From contig CAJLRM010000007.1 in the NCBI GenBank assembly GCA_905209085.1, forward strand, positions 62,001 to 126,000: a stretch of 64,000 nt of DNA, read 5' to 3'. Positions within the stretch are counted from its first letter, which is position 1; every line of letters starts with the position of its first letter. The notes under the pieces were generated by a model that was not told where the DNA came from, did not search any database, and worked only from the letters and a program-made list of their open reading frames with translations. The stretch is from an uncultured Eubacteriales bacterium. Lineage in GTDB: Bacteria > Bacillota > Clostridia > Christensenellales > Borkfalkiaceae. This document shows, piece after piece, positions 1-9,336 of the stretch. A program made the position numbers and the translations under genes.

Positions 1-1
1 A

Positions 2-565
2 GTCATCCAGATCGGCGGACAAAACATCTATGAAAAGAGCCTGAATCTCGCCATGCTCCGCAAAAACGTCGGCATGGTGTTCCAGCGGCCCAATCCCTTC
101 GCCATGAGCGTTTACGACAACGTGGCGTACGGTCCGAGAACGTTCGGCATTCGGAGAAAGTCCGATCTCGACGGCATCGTGGAAAATTCCCTCAAAGGCG
201 CGGCGATGTGGAACGAACTCAAAGACCGTTTGGGCAAATCCGCGCTCGGTCTTTCCGGCGGACAGCAGCAGCGCCTTTGCATCGCGCGGGCGCTCGCCGT
301 CGAGCCGCAGATCCTCCTGATGGACGAACCCACTTCCGCGCTCGATCCCATCTCGACGGGGAAGATAGAGGAACTGTGCACCGAATTAAAGAAAAATTTT
401 ACCATCGTCATGGTAACGCACAATATGCAGCAGGCGGCGCGCATTTCCGATAAGACGGCGTTTTTCCTCCTTGGAGAAATGGTGGAAATGGGCGGTACGC
501 AGCAAATATTCTCCGTTCCCAAAGACAAGCGGACGGAGGACTATATCACGGGGAGATTCGGCTGA
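2..565 (+). CDS. pstB: Phosphate ABC transporter ATP-binding protein, 5'-partial
   Basis: The reading frame is open from base 2, so the N-terminus with the Walker A loop lies before the window. What remains has the Q-loop region (VFQRPNPF), the ABC signature LSGGQQQR, Walker B ([12 protein letters not shown]) and the switch histidine (VTHN). In the family, PstB hydrolyses ATP to drive high-affinity phosphate import through PstC/PstA at the cytoplasmic face of the membrane. The Q-R-P-N-P-F stretch and the immediate phoU neighbour, four bases downstream, separate it from other ABC ATPases. The missing pstSCA genes are expected just upstream. Confidence is high. Confidence 0.95.
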   Translation, partial: VIQIGGQNIYEKSLNLAMLRKNVGMVFQRPNPFAMSVYDNVAYGPRTFGIRRKSDLDGIVENSLKGAAMWNELKDRLGKSALGLSGGQQQRLCIARALAVEPQILLMDEPTSALDPISTGKIEELCTELKKNFTIVMVTHNMQQAARISDKTAFFLLGEMVEMGGTQQIFSVPKDKRTEDYITGRFG

Positions 566-569
566 TACT

Positions 570-1229
570 ATGCGCACGACTTATTTAAGCGAGTTAAAAG
601 AACTGAAAATGAATATGTTGCAGATGGGGTCCGACATCGAAGACGCCATCAAAAACACCATGAAAGCCCTCCGCACGGACGATCTTATCATGGCGCAGGA
701 AGTCATCAACAAGGACTGCATCATCGACGACGCGGAACGCACCATCGAAAATCTGTGTTTGAAGCTGCTCCTCACGCAGCAGCCCGTGGCTACCGATATG
801 CGTATGATCTCCTCCGCTTTGAAGATGATAACGGACATGGAAAGGATCGGCGATTTCGCGGCGGACATCGCGGAAATTATCACGAAGGGAGGACGGACGG
901 GAACCTCTTACAATATCGACTTCGTGGACAGAATGGGGGAAGCGGTGATCCGCATGGTGGACAGCGCCGTGCTTTCCTTCACGAATACGGATTTGGACCT
1001 CGCCAAACAGGTCTGCAAGGCGGACGACGAAGTGGACGGTTTGTTCAACGGCGCCAAAAACGCTCTCTTCGACTGCATCAGAAAGGACGAACAATTCGCC
1101 GAACGCGCCCTCGATTTGATGTTGGTTTCCAAGTACCTCGAAAGGATCGGCGACCACGCCACCAATATAGCGGAATGGGTGATTTTTTCCATCACGGGAG
1201 TTCATGTCAATACCGAGAACGGATATTGA
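570..1229 (+). CDS. phoU: Phosphate transport system regulator PhoU
   Basis: A 219-residue protein starting MRTTYLSELKEL, with the ATG only four bases after the pstB stop. An in-frame extension upstream overlaps pstB and is not needed. Two PhoU repeats are visible, each with the E-R-I-G-D metal-binding signature: one near residue 93 (MERIGDFAADIAE) and one near 193 (LERIGDHATNIAEW). PhoU is a three-helix-bundle cytoplasmic protein that links the Pst transporter to the PhoR kinase and keeps the Pho response off when phosphate is plentiful. The pst-phoU arrangement followed by a two-component pair fits this role. Confidence 0.95.
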   Translation: MRTTYLSELKELKMNMLQMGSDIEDAIKNTMKALRTDDLIMAQEVINKDCIIDDAERTIENLCLKLLLTQQPVATDMRMISSALKMITDMERIGDFAADIAEIITKGGRTGTSYNIDFVDRMGEAVIRMVDSAVLSFTNTDLDLAKQVCKADDEVDGLFNGAKNALFDCIRKDEQFAERALDLMLVSKYLERIGDHATNIAEWVIFSITGVHVNTENGY

Positions 1230-1277
1230 TAACCTGTTATCGATAAAAAACGCAAAATTCGATATTTTTTTGAAATT

Positions 1278-1331
1278 TTTACAATTTTATTACAACTTTG
1301 AGGTGACATTCGCCGCGAGGTATTATATAAT
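1278..1331 (+). promoter_or_regulatory. Candidate Pho box with -10 element before Na/Pi symporter
   Basis: TTTACA (1278-1283) and ATTACA (1289-1294) are spaced 11 bp, followed by GTGACA (1303-1308). A perfect TATAAT lies at 1326-1331, 17 bp after the last repeat. Tandem TTAACA-like repeats with 11-bp periodicity placed as an activated -35 region are the Bacillus PhoP-binding arrangement. The same TTTACA/ATTACA pair lies before the pit operon at 10845. Binding is inferred. Confidence 0.6.
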
Positions 1332-1392
1332 TAAAAAGGTAAAAGGAAAGAGTTGTATAATACGGGTGTAATGTTTTTACAAGGGAGTAATA

Positions 1393-3030
1393 ATGGATTA
1401 CGTATATTCGGTGATTAAGATTCTCGCGGGCTGCGGGGCTTTTCTCCTCGGCTTCAAGCTGCTTTCGGACAACATGGAAAAGTTGGCGGGCAACAGTTTG
1501 AAGTCTTTGTTCAACAAGACTTCCGAGAAGAAGCTGGTGGGCGTGGGAATGGGCGCCGTGACGACGGCGGTCGTGCAGAGTTCCGCCGTGACGACGGTCA
1601 TGGTGGTCGGCTTCGTCAACGCGGGGATCATGTCATTGAATCAGGCTGCGGCTGTCATTATGGGCGCCAATATCGGCACCACGATCACCGCGCAGATCGT
1701 CGCCTTGCAGGCATTGGACATTCAGACTTTTTTCATGGCGCTCGCCTTTATCGGCATGGCGCTCGAAATGTTTTCCAAAAACGATAAGGTAAAGATCTGC
1801 GGGCTTGCTCTGGCGGGGCTGGGGCTTGTCTTTATAGGGCTCAGCGTCATGTCGGGCGAGATGGTGTATTATAAGGACGACGTCAACGTGCAGCGCTTTT
1901 TGACGGCGATCGAAAATCCCTTTTTATTGCTTGCGTTCGGCATCGTGCTCACCGCGCTGGTGCAGTCGTCCAGCGCCGTGACCTCGGTGATCATCACCAT
2001 GGCCGCGAACAAACTCGTCATCGGCGGGGGCGGAAACGCCGTGTTATATATCATTTTAGGCTCGAATATCGGCACCTGCGTCACCGCGCTGATTTCCTCC
2101 ATCGGGACGAGCGTCAACGCGCGCCGCGCGAGTATCGTGCATCTGCTCTTCAACGTGTTCGGCGTGTTCATCTTCATGGTGCTGCTCTTGTGCTGGCCGA
2201 ATTTCCAGGATATGACGTTCGGGAGATGGTTTTCCTCCGAAGCCACGCAGATCGCCATGTTCCATACGGCGTTCAACACCATCTGCACCCTTTTGTTCCT
2301 GCCTTTTACAAAAGGCCTGGTCAGGATGGCTACCTTCCTCGTTCCCGACAAGAAGGGCAAAGCGCCTGTCGAGGGCGAGATCACGTTTATGGATAAACGT
2401 TTCCTTTCGACGCCCGCGCTCGCCATCAATCAGCTGACGAAGGAAACGTTCCGTATGGCGGATATGGCGATGGAGAGTTTGCAGACGGCGTTCGACGGCT
2501 TTGTGGAGCGGGACCTTTCCGCCGTGGACAAGGTGCTTGTTTCAAACGAGAGCATTTCCCGATTGAGCGAGCAGATCAGCGATTATCTCGTGCAGATTTC
2601 CGCAAGCGGGATCTCTCTTGGCGACGAGAAGCTGGTTTCCGCCCTGCATAACGACGTGGGGGACATCGTGCGTATCGCCGAACTTGCCGATAATCTCACC
2701 AAATATACGCGCAAAGAGGTCAACGACAGTCTGGTCTTTTCTTCGGTGGTGGGAGAAAAGATCGCCGCCATGTACGATCTGCTGCGCAAGCAGTACGATT
2801 TGGTCAAGCGGATTTCCCTCGAAAAGGATTACGCGCTGATGGCGGATTCGGACAAGGTGGAGGACGAGATAGACAATATGCGCAGGGATCTGATCGCGGA
2901 CCACATCGCGCGGATGGGGCGGGGAGAATGTCGGCCCGAAAACAACGCCGTGTTTATCAATTTGGTTTCTAATCTGGAACGTATCGGAGATCACCTCAAT
3001 TATATCGCGCACAGTACCGACAATATCTGA
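1393..3030 (+). CDS. Na+/phosphate cotransporter family protein with C-terminal PhoU-like domain
   Basis: A 545-residue protein. Residues 1 to about 310 hold two inverted blocks of hydrophobic helices, each with the substrate-site motif of this family: VVQSSAVTTVM near residue 60 and LVQSSSAVTSV near residue 180. Residues about 340-545 are soluble, helical and PhoU-like, with a final LERIGDHLNYIAH motif. Members of this NptA/PNaS family couple Na+ entry to phosphate movement across the cytoplasmic membrane, and the fused PhoU domain probably tunes activity. GGGAG precedes the ATG. The candidate Pho box upstream and the phoB/phoR genes directly downstream support control by phosphate. Whether it imports or exports phosphate cannot be told from sequence. 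Confidence 0.9.
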   Translation: MDYVYSVIKILAGCGAFLLGFKLLSDNMEKLAGNSLKSLFNKTSEKKLVGVGMGAVTTAVVQSSAVTTVMVVGFVNAGIMSLNQAAAVIMGANIGTTITAQIVALQALDIQTFFMALAFIGMALEMFSKNDKVKICGLALAGLGLVFIGLSVMSGEMVYYKDDVNVQRFLTAIENPFLLLAFGIVLTALVQSSSAVTSVIITMAANKLVIGGGGNAVLYIILGSNIGTCVTALISSIGTSVNARRASIVHLLFNVFGVFIFMVLLLCWPNFQDMTFGRWFSSEATQIAMFHTAFNTICTLLFLPFTKGLVRMATFLVPDKKGKAPVEGEITFMDKRFLSTPALAINQLTKETFRMADMAMESLQTAFDGFVERDLSAVDKVLVSNESISRLSEQISDYLVQISASGISLGDEKLVSALHNDVGDIVRIAELADNLTKYTRKEVNDSLVFSSVVGEKIAAMYDLLRKQYDLVKRISLEKDYALMADSDKVEDEIDNMRRDLIADHIARMGRGECRPENNAVFINLVSNLERIGDHLNYIAHSTDNI

Positions 3031-3071
3031 AACGTTCCCGTCGGAGGGAGTATTCCCCGAGGTAAATAATT

Positions 3072-3725
3072 ATGAAAGGTACCATTTACGTTCTGGAAGA
3101 CGACAGCAGCATCGCGGGACTCATCAAATTCTCGCTGGAAAGGGAGCAGCTCACCTGCCGCGCTTTCGGCAGTATTCAGGAGTTTAGGAACGGATTGAAG
3201 GAAAAATCGCCCGACGTGGCGCTTCTCGACATCATGCTGCCGGACGGCAGCGGTCTGGAAGTGCTGAAATTCGTCAAGGAGCGGTATCCCAGCGTCTGCT
3301 GCATCATGCTCAGCGCTCTGGGGCAGGAAGGCGACAAGGTGACGGGGTTGAATCTGGGGGCGGACGATTATATCGCAAAGCCCTTCGGCGTCATGGAACT
3401 CGTGGCGCGGGTGCACGCGGCGCTCCGTCGTCAGGCGGGCAGCAACGTCATCAAAATAGGGGATTTGGAACTGAACAGCGACACGATGAGCGTGACGCTG
3501 GAAGGACGCCCGCTCGAACTCAACAAAAAGGAATTCGAGCTTTTGAAATATTGTATGCGCAACGCCGACATCGTTCTTTCGCGCGACGCCCTGCTCACCG
3601 AGATATGGGGATACGTCGATACGGAAACGAGGACGCTCGATAATCATATCGCCCGTTTGAGAAAAATGGGAATAGATAATTTCGAAACGGTATTCGGGGT
3701 AGGATACAGATTTAAAAAGCGATAA
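3072..3725 (+). CDS. phoP: OmpR/PhoB-family response regulator
   Basis: A 217-residue regulator with an N-terminal receiver domain (acidic EDDSS pocket, phospho-acceptor Asp53 in LLDIMLPDGSG, signalling region LSALG, Lys in AKPF) and a C-terminal OmpR-type winged helix (about residues 120-217, ending RTLDNHIARLRKM and VFGVGYRF). It sits between a phosphate symporter and a PhoR-like kinase, so the likely role is phosphate-responsive transcription through the Pho boxes seen upstream of the transporter genes. In Bacillus this protein is named PhoP, in Escherichia PhoB. The family call is firm; the specific stimulus is inferred from neighbours. Confidence 0.88.
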   Translation: MKGTIYVLEDDSSIAGLIKFSLEREQLTCRAFGSIQEFRNGLKEKSPDVALLDIMLPDGSGLEVLKFVKERYPSVCCIMLSALGQEGDKVTGLNLGADDYIAKPFGVMELVARVHAALRRQAGSNVIKIGDLELNSDTMSVTLEGRPLELNKKEFELLKYCMRNADIVLSRDALLTEIWGYVDTETRTLDNHIARLRKMGIDNFETVFGVGYRFKKR

Positions 3726-3810
3726 GAGTTCCGAACGGGTAGGGCAGGTGTGCGTCTATCCGTTTTTTATCGGAAAAATTCCTTCGCGGAACACGGGGGG
3801 ACAAGAAAAA

Positions 3811-5181
3811 ATGCGTAAAAAAATATTGTGGATTTCTCAGCTGATCATAGCGGTGGTGCTGCTGATTTATGCGGTGCTTTCCACGCAGGTGTTTTACAAC
3901 AATTTAATCGCTGGCACGGAGAAGAATCTGAAAGTATATATGAACCTGTTTGACATCAAGGAATATACGCTCGACGAAGAGGGCGCGGATCGTTTTTCCG
4001 CAGAGCTTTCGGGACTTCGCATCACCTTTTTGAATGTCGGCGGGGACGTGCTGGCGGATAGCGAAAAAGAGGAATTGGGCAATCATGCGGACAGGGAGGA
4101 AGTTCGCCTCGCGCTCTCGCAGGGCGAGGGCTATTCCGTGCGCCGCAGCAGCTCGCTGGGCGAAAATATGATCTATTATTGCCGAAAGATTTCCGCGGCG
4201 GACGGGACGGATTATCTCGTGCGCATTTCGGTGCTCACCTCTTCGGAATGGCGGGTATTTAAAGAAAATCTGCCCACGCTCGTCTGGTTTCTGCTGCTGG
4301 ATTTCCTCATCTGCCTTTTGTTTACCTATATTGAAACGGAGTATATCATCAGTCCCGTGCGCAAATTGGCGAAAGACGCCTCCCTCAATCTGAAAATTTC
4401 CACGAAATATTCCGAGTTGCAGCCGATCGCGGATATTCTCAACAGGCGCAACCGCGAAGTCACCGAGCAATTTGCCGAGCTTTCGGAAGAAAAGGCGCTC
4501 GTGGAACGCGCCCAGCGCTCCAAAAACGACTTTATCGCCAATATCACGCACGAAATGAATACGCCGCTCACCTCCATCCGCGGATATTCGGAGCTTCTCG
4601 CCGGCGGCGCGCTCAACGAGGAGCAGACAAAGACCGCCGCGGCGACGCTGGTGAAGCAGAGCGACAGACTTTCCAAACTCATCGCCTGCATCATCAATTA
4701 CAATGAAATAGACAACGACGAGCTTCCCGCGTACGAGGTAAACGTTTCCCGGTTGGCGGCGGAAACGCTCGACGTGCTGGCGCCGGAGATTTCACAGCGC
4801 GGCATCGTCTTATCCGAGAAAATCGAGCCGGACATTGTGGTGATGAGCCGCCACGAGCGGCTCGCCGAGGTGCTGGGGAATCTCATCCGCAACGCGGTGC
4901 GTTACAATAAGGAGGGCGGCAGCCTTTTCGTGGGCGTCGGGCGCACTGAGGACGGGCATCCCCGCCTGACGGTCGCGGATACGGGGATAGGCATCGCGGA
5001 AGAAAATCTCGAACGCATTTTCGACCGTTTTTTTACGGTGGATAAATCGCACAGCGGCAAAAACGGCGGCTTCGGACTGGGGCTTGCCGTCGTGAAGAAG
5101 ATCTGCCGCAAGGCGGGATGGCAGTTAGAGGTGAAAAGCAAGCTCGGGGAAGGAACGACGTTTACGGTCGATTTCCGTTAA
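3811..5181 (+). CDS. phoR: Sensor histidine kinase, PhoR-like
   Basis: The chosen ATG (456 residues, MRKKILWISQ) gives a proper N-terminal membrane helix and follows GGGGGGACAAG; a longer in-frame start at 3748 would add 21 unlikely residues. Architecture: membrane helix (about 7-27), an extracytoplasmic sensor segment of about 130 residues, a second helix (about 158-178), then HisKA with His247 in NITHEMNTPLTSI, and a HATPase domain with N box (NLIRNAVRYN), G1 (VADTGIGI), F box (FDRFFTVDKS) and G2 (GFGLGLAVVKK). It should phosphorylate the adjacent regulator. The extracytoplasmic loop suggests external or envelope sensing, with PhoU-dependent control by analogy. Confidence 0.88.
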   Translation: MRKKILWISQLIIAVVLLIYAVLSTQVFYNNLIAGTEKNLKVYMNLFDIKEYTLDEEGADRFSAELSGLRITFLNVGGDVLADSEKEELGNHADREEVRLALSQGEGYSVRRSSSLGENMIYYCRKISAADGTDYLVRISVLTSSEWRVFKENLPTLVWFLLLDFLICLLFTYIETEYIISPVRKLAKDASLNLKISTKYSELQPIADILNRRNREVTEQFAELSEEKALVERAQRSKNDFIANITHEMNTPLTSIRGYSELLAGGALNEEQTKTAAATLVKQSDRLSKLIACIINYNEIDNDELPAYEVNVSRLAAETLDVLAPEISQRGIVLSEKIEPDIVVMSRHERLAEVLGNLIRNAVRYNKEGGSLFVGVGRTEDGHPRLTVADTGIGIAEENLERIFDRFFTVDKSHSGKNGGFGLGLAVVKKICRKAGWQLEVKSKLGEGTTFTVDFR

Positions 5182-5208
5182 AGGAGAATTTCAAAAATCG
5201 GGAAAAAC

Positions 5209-5249
5209 AAAGACGGGAAAAAAGGCGGGTGGGGATGCCCGTCTTTTTT
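5209..5249 (+). terminator. Intrinsic terminator after phoR
   Basis: AAAGACGGG (5209-5217) pairs with CCCGTCTTT (5238-5246), followed by a T-rich tail. It lies 28 bases after the phoR stop and closes the phosphate operon. Confidence 0.75.
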
Positions 5250-5380
5250 GCATACAAAATGCAAATCGCAAAAATCCGAAGTCGTAATTTTAAATCCAAA
5301 AAACAGAGCTGCCTATGACGGGATACGGCAACGCCGCCGACATCTATTGGGCGGATTTGTGTAAACAAAACAGGCGTGAA

Positions 5381-5415
5381 AAAGAGGAGCCGCAAAAGAC
5401 AACCGCTCCTTTTTT
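5381..5415 (+). terminator. Second intrinsic terminator, possibly of a small RNA
   Basis: AGGAGC (5385-5390) pairs with GCTCCT (5405-5410), extended by A/T pairs, and is followed by TTTTT. The 377-base stretch from 5182 to 5557 holds no convincing gene. This terminator, 132 bases after the first, either backs it up or ends a short transcript from about 5250-5380; I see no clear promoter for such an RNA. TTAACA occurs at 5445 and 5476 ahead of the next gene, but the spacing is not Pho-box-like. Confidence 0.55.
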
Positions 5416-5557
5416 ATGCCTCGCAACGAAATTTTTTCTTTTTTTTAACAAAAACGACATGGAATGTATTTTGTTTTAACAAAGTCGGCAGTTAAAATAT
5501 AGATACAAAAATTCAACAAATCGTTCGGCAGGCGATTTTTTTTTCGGGAGGAAGATC

Positions 5558-7489
5558 ATGAAGAAACAAGTGTTGCTGGCATTGTCGTTATCGCTGTGTC
5601 TTTTGCTCGCCGCGTGCGGCGAAGCGGGAAATTCGTCGGGGAGCGGAAGCTCGGCGGACAACGGGCATTCTGCCGACGGAAGTTCTCCGTCCGACAGCTC
5701 GTTTGATCCGTGGGACAATATGGGCGGGGGCGGCACGGCGGAATCCGTCGGCGCTTCTAAGGTGAGCGTCGCGGACTACGCGCCCGACTCTTATATCGTC
5801 GTTTCCGACGAGCAGAAGGCGGTCGGCGCGGAAAACGCGACGGCGGTGGATTTATCCTCGCTTTCCGATGCTACCGCGCCCGCGGGGACCTCGTTTCAGA
5901 AAAATAAACTCACCGTTTCTTCCGCCGGCGTTTACGTTCTGACGGGAAAGTTAAACGGCTGTATAAGCGTCGAAGGCGTGGACGGCACGGTGCGTCTGAT
6001 TTTAAACGGCGCGGAAATTTCCACGACGGCGGAACAGACGAGCGCGGCGATCGTGTTTAAACAAACGGATTCCTTGCGCATTCTCACGGTGGCGGAGGGG
6101 ACGACGAACACGCTTTCGGACAGCGCGGGCGATACGGACGCGGACGGGGACGGCGCCGCGGTACAGGCCAAGAAGTGCTCCCTCACCGTCAACGGCGGCG
6201 GTAGGTTGCTCTTAAAGGGAGTCGGGGAGAGCGCCGCGGGGCTTAAAGTTAAAAAGCAACTGACCATTCTCGATACGACGCTGGAAATTCAGGCGGTCAA
6301 GAACGGGATCAAGGCGGATAAAAAAATACTCGTCTTCGGCGCGGACGTCACCGTTTCGGCGGGCAACGACGGCGTCAAGACGGACATGGAGGCATCGAGC
6401 GCGGAGGAAGCCGCCGAGTATGCCGCCGATCCGGAAGCAGGATATATCTATGTGGAAAATTCCTCTTTCGACATCACGGCGGGCGACGACGGCTTTTCGG
6501 CAAATAACGGCATTTATTTTGCCAATCGCGACGAGGATACCGTGAAAATACAATCGGGCGGCGGCGCTCCTTCCCAAGTTACCGAATCGTCGTCCGATAA
6601 CGCGAGCGGAAAGGGCATCAAGACGGACGGAATCACGCTGGTCGAGGGGGAATCCGAAACGGAGATTTCCGCCTCGTACGAAGAAAATTACAGCCTCGTC
6701 GTCACGGGCGGGAATTTTCAGCTCGACTGCAACGACGACGCGCTCCATTCAAACGGGAACCTTCTGATTGCGGGCGGCGTTTTTGCGATAGCCACGGGCG
6801 ACGACGGCATACACGCGGATTATCTGACGAAGATCACCGACGGGGAAATTGCGATCGATCAAAGCTATGAGGGAGTCGAAGGCGCGGGCGTGGAGATCTG
6901 CGGCGGAAAAATTTTTATCACCGCCGTTGACGACGGCATCAACGCGGCGAACGCCGATTTGAAAAATTACGATTTTTATCTCTATATCGGGGGCGGAAAC
7001 GTTTTTGTCGACGCGGAGGGGGACGGCATCGACAGCAACGGAACGGTGACGATCGAGGGCGGCAAAACCGTCGTATATGGTCCCACGGGGCGCGATGACG
7101 GCTCTCTCGATTCGGAGAAAGGGGTGCTCGTAAACGGCGGAGAACTGGTCGCCGTCGGTTCGGTCGGCATGGTCGAAAATCCCGCTTCCAATTCCGCGCA
7201 GTGTTATTTGAGCATCCACCTTTCCTCGGCGCAGGCCGCGGGAACTCAGATAGCCGTATACGACGCGGACGGAAACGAGCTGCTCTCTCTGGCGCCGGGT
7301 AAGACGTATCAATCGGTGATCGTCAGCCTTTCCTCCTTCGAAAAAGGAAAGACGTATACGGTGACGATAGGAGAAACGGCGTATACGGCTACGCTCAATT
7401 CTGTCGGCACCGCGCTGGGAAGCAATCAGCACGGCGGCGGCAATCAGGGATTTAATCCCGATTGGGGCGGCGGAAAGTCGGGCAGGTAA
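5558..7489 (+). CDS. Cthe_2159-like carbohydrate-binding beta-helix lipoprotein
   Basis: A 643-residue secreted lipoprotein: signal peptide with lipobox LLAAC (Cys20), then a Gly/Ser-rich linker to about residue 60. The body consists of recurring beta-helix turns with short motifs of the form GGxxxI/V and D-D-G (for example NDGVKTD, GDDGFSAN, GDDGIHAD, VDDGINAAN, GDGIDSNG). This matches the family founded by Clostridium thermocellum Cthe_2159 (DUF4353), a calcium-containing right-handed beta-helix that binds polygalacturonate and cellulose. The tail (about 555-643) is a beta-sandwich-like segment ending in a Gly/Asn-rich stretch. GGGAGGAAG precedes the ATG. It stands alone between two terminators. 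Ligand is inferred from family only. Confidence 0.8.
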   Translation: MKKQVLLALSLSLCLLLAACGEAGNSSGSGSSADNGHSADGSSPSDSSFDPWDNMGGGGTAESVGASKVSVADYAPDSYIVVSDEQKAVGAENATAVDLSSLSDATAPAGTSFQKNKLTVSSAGVYVLTGKLNGCISVEGVDGTVRLILNGAEISTTAEQTSAAIVFKQTDSLRILTVAEGTTNTLSDSAGDTDADGDGAAVQAKKCSLTVNGGGRLLLKGVGESAAGLKVKKQLTILDTTLEIQAVKNGIKADKKILVFGADVTVSAGNDGVKTDMEASSAEEAAEYAADPEAGYIYVENSSFDITAGDDGFSANNGIYFANRDEDTVKIQSGGGAPSQVTESSSDNASGKGIKTDGITLVEGESETEISASYEENYSLVVTGGNFQLDCNDDALHSNGNLLIAGGVFAIATGDDGIHADYLTKITDGEIAIDQSYEGVEGAGVEICGGKIFITAVDDGINAANADLKNYDFYLYIGGGNVFVDAEGDGIDSNGTVTIEGGKTVVYGPTGRDDGSLDSEKGVLVNGGELVAVGSVGMVENPASNSAQCYLSIHLSSAQAAGTQIAVYDADGNELLSLAPGKTYQSVIVSLSSFEKGKTYTVTIGETAYTATLNSVGTALGSNQHGGGNQGFNPDWGGGKSGR

Positions 7490-7505
7490 ACAGTCGAAAA
7501 AGAGA

Positions 7506-7543
7506 GCCTCTGCGGGGAAAAAGATTTCCGCGGAGGTTTTTTT
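7506..7543 (+). terminator. Intrinsic terminator
   Basis: GCCTCTGCGG (7506-7515) pairs with CCGCGGAGG (7528-7536), followed by TTTTTTT. It ends the beta-helix lipoprotein transcript. Confidence 0.85.
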
Positions 7544-7597
7544 ATGTCCGGAAATAAAAAATTCTATGATTCTCAGACAAAATCGCGGTCTTCGTTA

Positions 7598-7626
7598 TTG
7601 CTTTTTTTGTCGGGATAAGGTAGAAT
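7598..7626 (+). promoter_or_regulatory. Sigma-A-type promoter before XRE regulator
   Basis: TTGCTT (7598-7603), 17-bp spacer, TAGAAT (7621-7626). Confidence 0.55.
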
Positions 7627-7667
7627 AATAGCCGTAAAGCGCATTACGAATATCATAAAAGGAAATT

Positions 7668-9104
7668 TTGAGAGCGATGGAGAAACAGACGATAGGCGGT
7701 TTTTTGGCTACCCTCCGAAAAGCCAACGGGTATACTCAGCAGGAGGTGGCGGAAAAGATCGGCGTATCCAATAAGACGCTGTCGAGTTGGGAAACGGACA
7801 AAACCTGTCCCGATCTGACCCTTATCCCCGTTTTGGCGGATTTATACGGCGTCACTTCCGACGAGATCCTCCGCGCGGGGCGCAGGCGTTCGGAAACGGC
7901 GGAAAAAGAACAAGCTCCCGAGGAGCGGGCGGCGCTGAACGAAAAAAATATCCGCGCCGTGCTCAAAAAACAAAGCCGCTCTTTCAGAAACAGAAATTAT
8001 GTCCTGCGCGGCGTTTCCGTCGCCGTGTGGATCCTGTTGGCGGCAGCGGTCTTGTTTTGGCTGTACGTAAGCATGGCGGCGGCAATCGTGTTCGCGGTGC
8101 TGTTTGGAGCGGGAATGGTGACGCTGATCATTCTTCTGCATATCTTTTCGGACAACGTCCTGGGTTTCGTTTCGGACAGCGGAGAAAACGGGGAGAAGAT
8201 AGAGGACGTCGCGGCGTATAAATTGGACGTTTATAGGGAACGGTACAGAACGATCGCGGCTTTCTCTCTTCCCTTCGGTATCATTCCCGTGGGGCTTACG
8301 GTGGTTTGCTGGGTGGCCTGGATCGCGGGAGGATGGGATTCCGTTTCCGGAATACTGGCTCTGCTTGCGATTCTGGGAATCTGGATCACCGCCCTCGCCG
8401 CGTTCGGCATATTTCGGGCGTACCGAAACCGAATCGAAAAATATCTTCTGAGCGAAAAGGAGAAGAGCCTCTTTTCATTCCATGGAAAACTGTTGAAAAA
8501 GTGTATGATTTCGGGCGCTTGGGCGAGCGCGGTCGTCGCCGTTTTGTTCGTGATGGTTTCCGCTTTCCCGTCGCTTTTTATCTGGCGCGACGAGCTGTAT
8601 TCCGCGGAGAAAGAGGACTTTCGCCGTTACGTGCAGACGGTGGAGCTTCCGACGGGATATCACTATCCTTCCGAGATGCCGAAAGGAGAATATTATTTCG
8701 ATATAGCGGCCGCCGTAAAAGAACTCAGCGAGAACAACAAAAAGACGGAAATCGAATTGGAAAACGGCTTTTTTCTGAGCGGAACGGCCGCCGAACGCAA
8801 TTCGCAAGACGGACTTATGACCTATGAAAATTTATCTTTGTGTTGGAAGGACGAGAAGGATTCGCAGGTGGAGATGGATTACTATATCGTACAAAATATC
8901 GTATATGCCGAAAAAGCCGACGCCTTTTTGCTGCGTTATGCAAGTTATGAAGCGTCCGATCTCTTCGTCAGGGAGAAAAAGGGCGTGTATACGGTAGGTA
9001 CGCAAACGACGCTGGCGAGAGGTCTGAGAATGGCGATTTGCTTTTTGGGATTTTTGCCCGTGCCTGTCTGTTTTTCCGTATACTGTATAAAGCGCAGAAG
9101 ATAA
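7668..9104 (+). CDS. XRE-family regulator with membrane-anchored C-terminal half
   Basis: Residues about 8-65 form a clear HTH_3 domain (LRKANGYTQQEVAEKIGVSNKTLSSWETDK). After a charged linker the protein carries paired hydrophobic helices at about 120-165, 205-260 and 285-305, an outside-facing segment of about 140 residues, and a last helix followed by a basic tail (IKRRR). The arrangement is that of Clostridial DNA-binding proteins tethered to the membrane, which may sense an envelope signal; target genes are unknown. The start is ambiguous: TTG at 7668 lies 4 bases from AAGGA, the in-frame ATG at 7677 lies 13 bases away. The gene is monocistronic. Confidence 0.8.
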   Translation: MRAMEKQTIGGFLATLRKANGYTQQEVAEKIGVSNKTLSSWETDKTCPDLTLIPVLADLYGVTSDEILRAGRRRSETAEKEQAPEERAALNEKNIRAVLKKQSRSFRNRNYVLRGVSVAVWILLAAAVLFWLYVSMAAAIVFAVLFGAGMVTLIILLHIFSDNVLGFVSDSGENGEKIEDVAAYKLDVYRERYRTIAAFSLPFGIIPVGLTVVCWVAWIAGGWDSVSGILALLAILGIWITALAAFGIFRAYRNRIEKYLLSEKEKSLFSFHGKLLKKCMISGAWASAVVAVLFVMVSAFPSLFIWRDELYSAEKEDFRRYVQTVELPTGYHYPSEMPKGEYYFDIAAAVKELSENNKKTEIELENGFFLSGTAAERNSQDGLMTYENLSLCWKDEKDSQVEMDYYIVQNIVYAEKADAFLLRYASYEASDLFVREKKGVYTVGTQTTLARGLRMAICFLGFLPVPVCFSVYCIKRRR

Positions 9105-9290
9105 GCTTTTGCGGCGGCGAACGGCGAAATTCCGAGTTTTTATCTCTTCGCCGTGGGGGAAAATTGACCGGCGATCTTTTCCGTAACGCAGAAAATCCGA
9201 CTTCTTTGCGCGGCGTCCGCGACATTTCGGGAAAAGAGAATCAGGGAAACGCGACGGTAAGACGGAATACCCATGGGCGAGAGAATTGTA

Positions 9291-9318
9291 AAAGCACGGC
9301 CGAAAGCCGTGCTTTGTT
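9291..9318. terminator. Bidirectional terminator between convergent genes
   Basis: AAAGCACGGC (9291-9300) and GCCGTGCTTT (9305-9314) form a perfect 10-bp stem with a CGAA loop, with T-rich sequence on both outer sides. It serves the plus-strand XRE gene and the minus-strand SPFH gene. Confidence 0.85.
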
Positions 9319-9336
9319 TTATATAAATCGAACGGA

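Noticed and set aside
5445..5498. TTAACA pair before the beta-helix lipoprotein as a Pho box
   Set aside because: The two copies are 31 bp apart, not on the 11-bp period, and the region is simple A/T-rich sequence.
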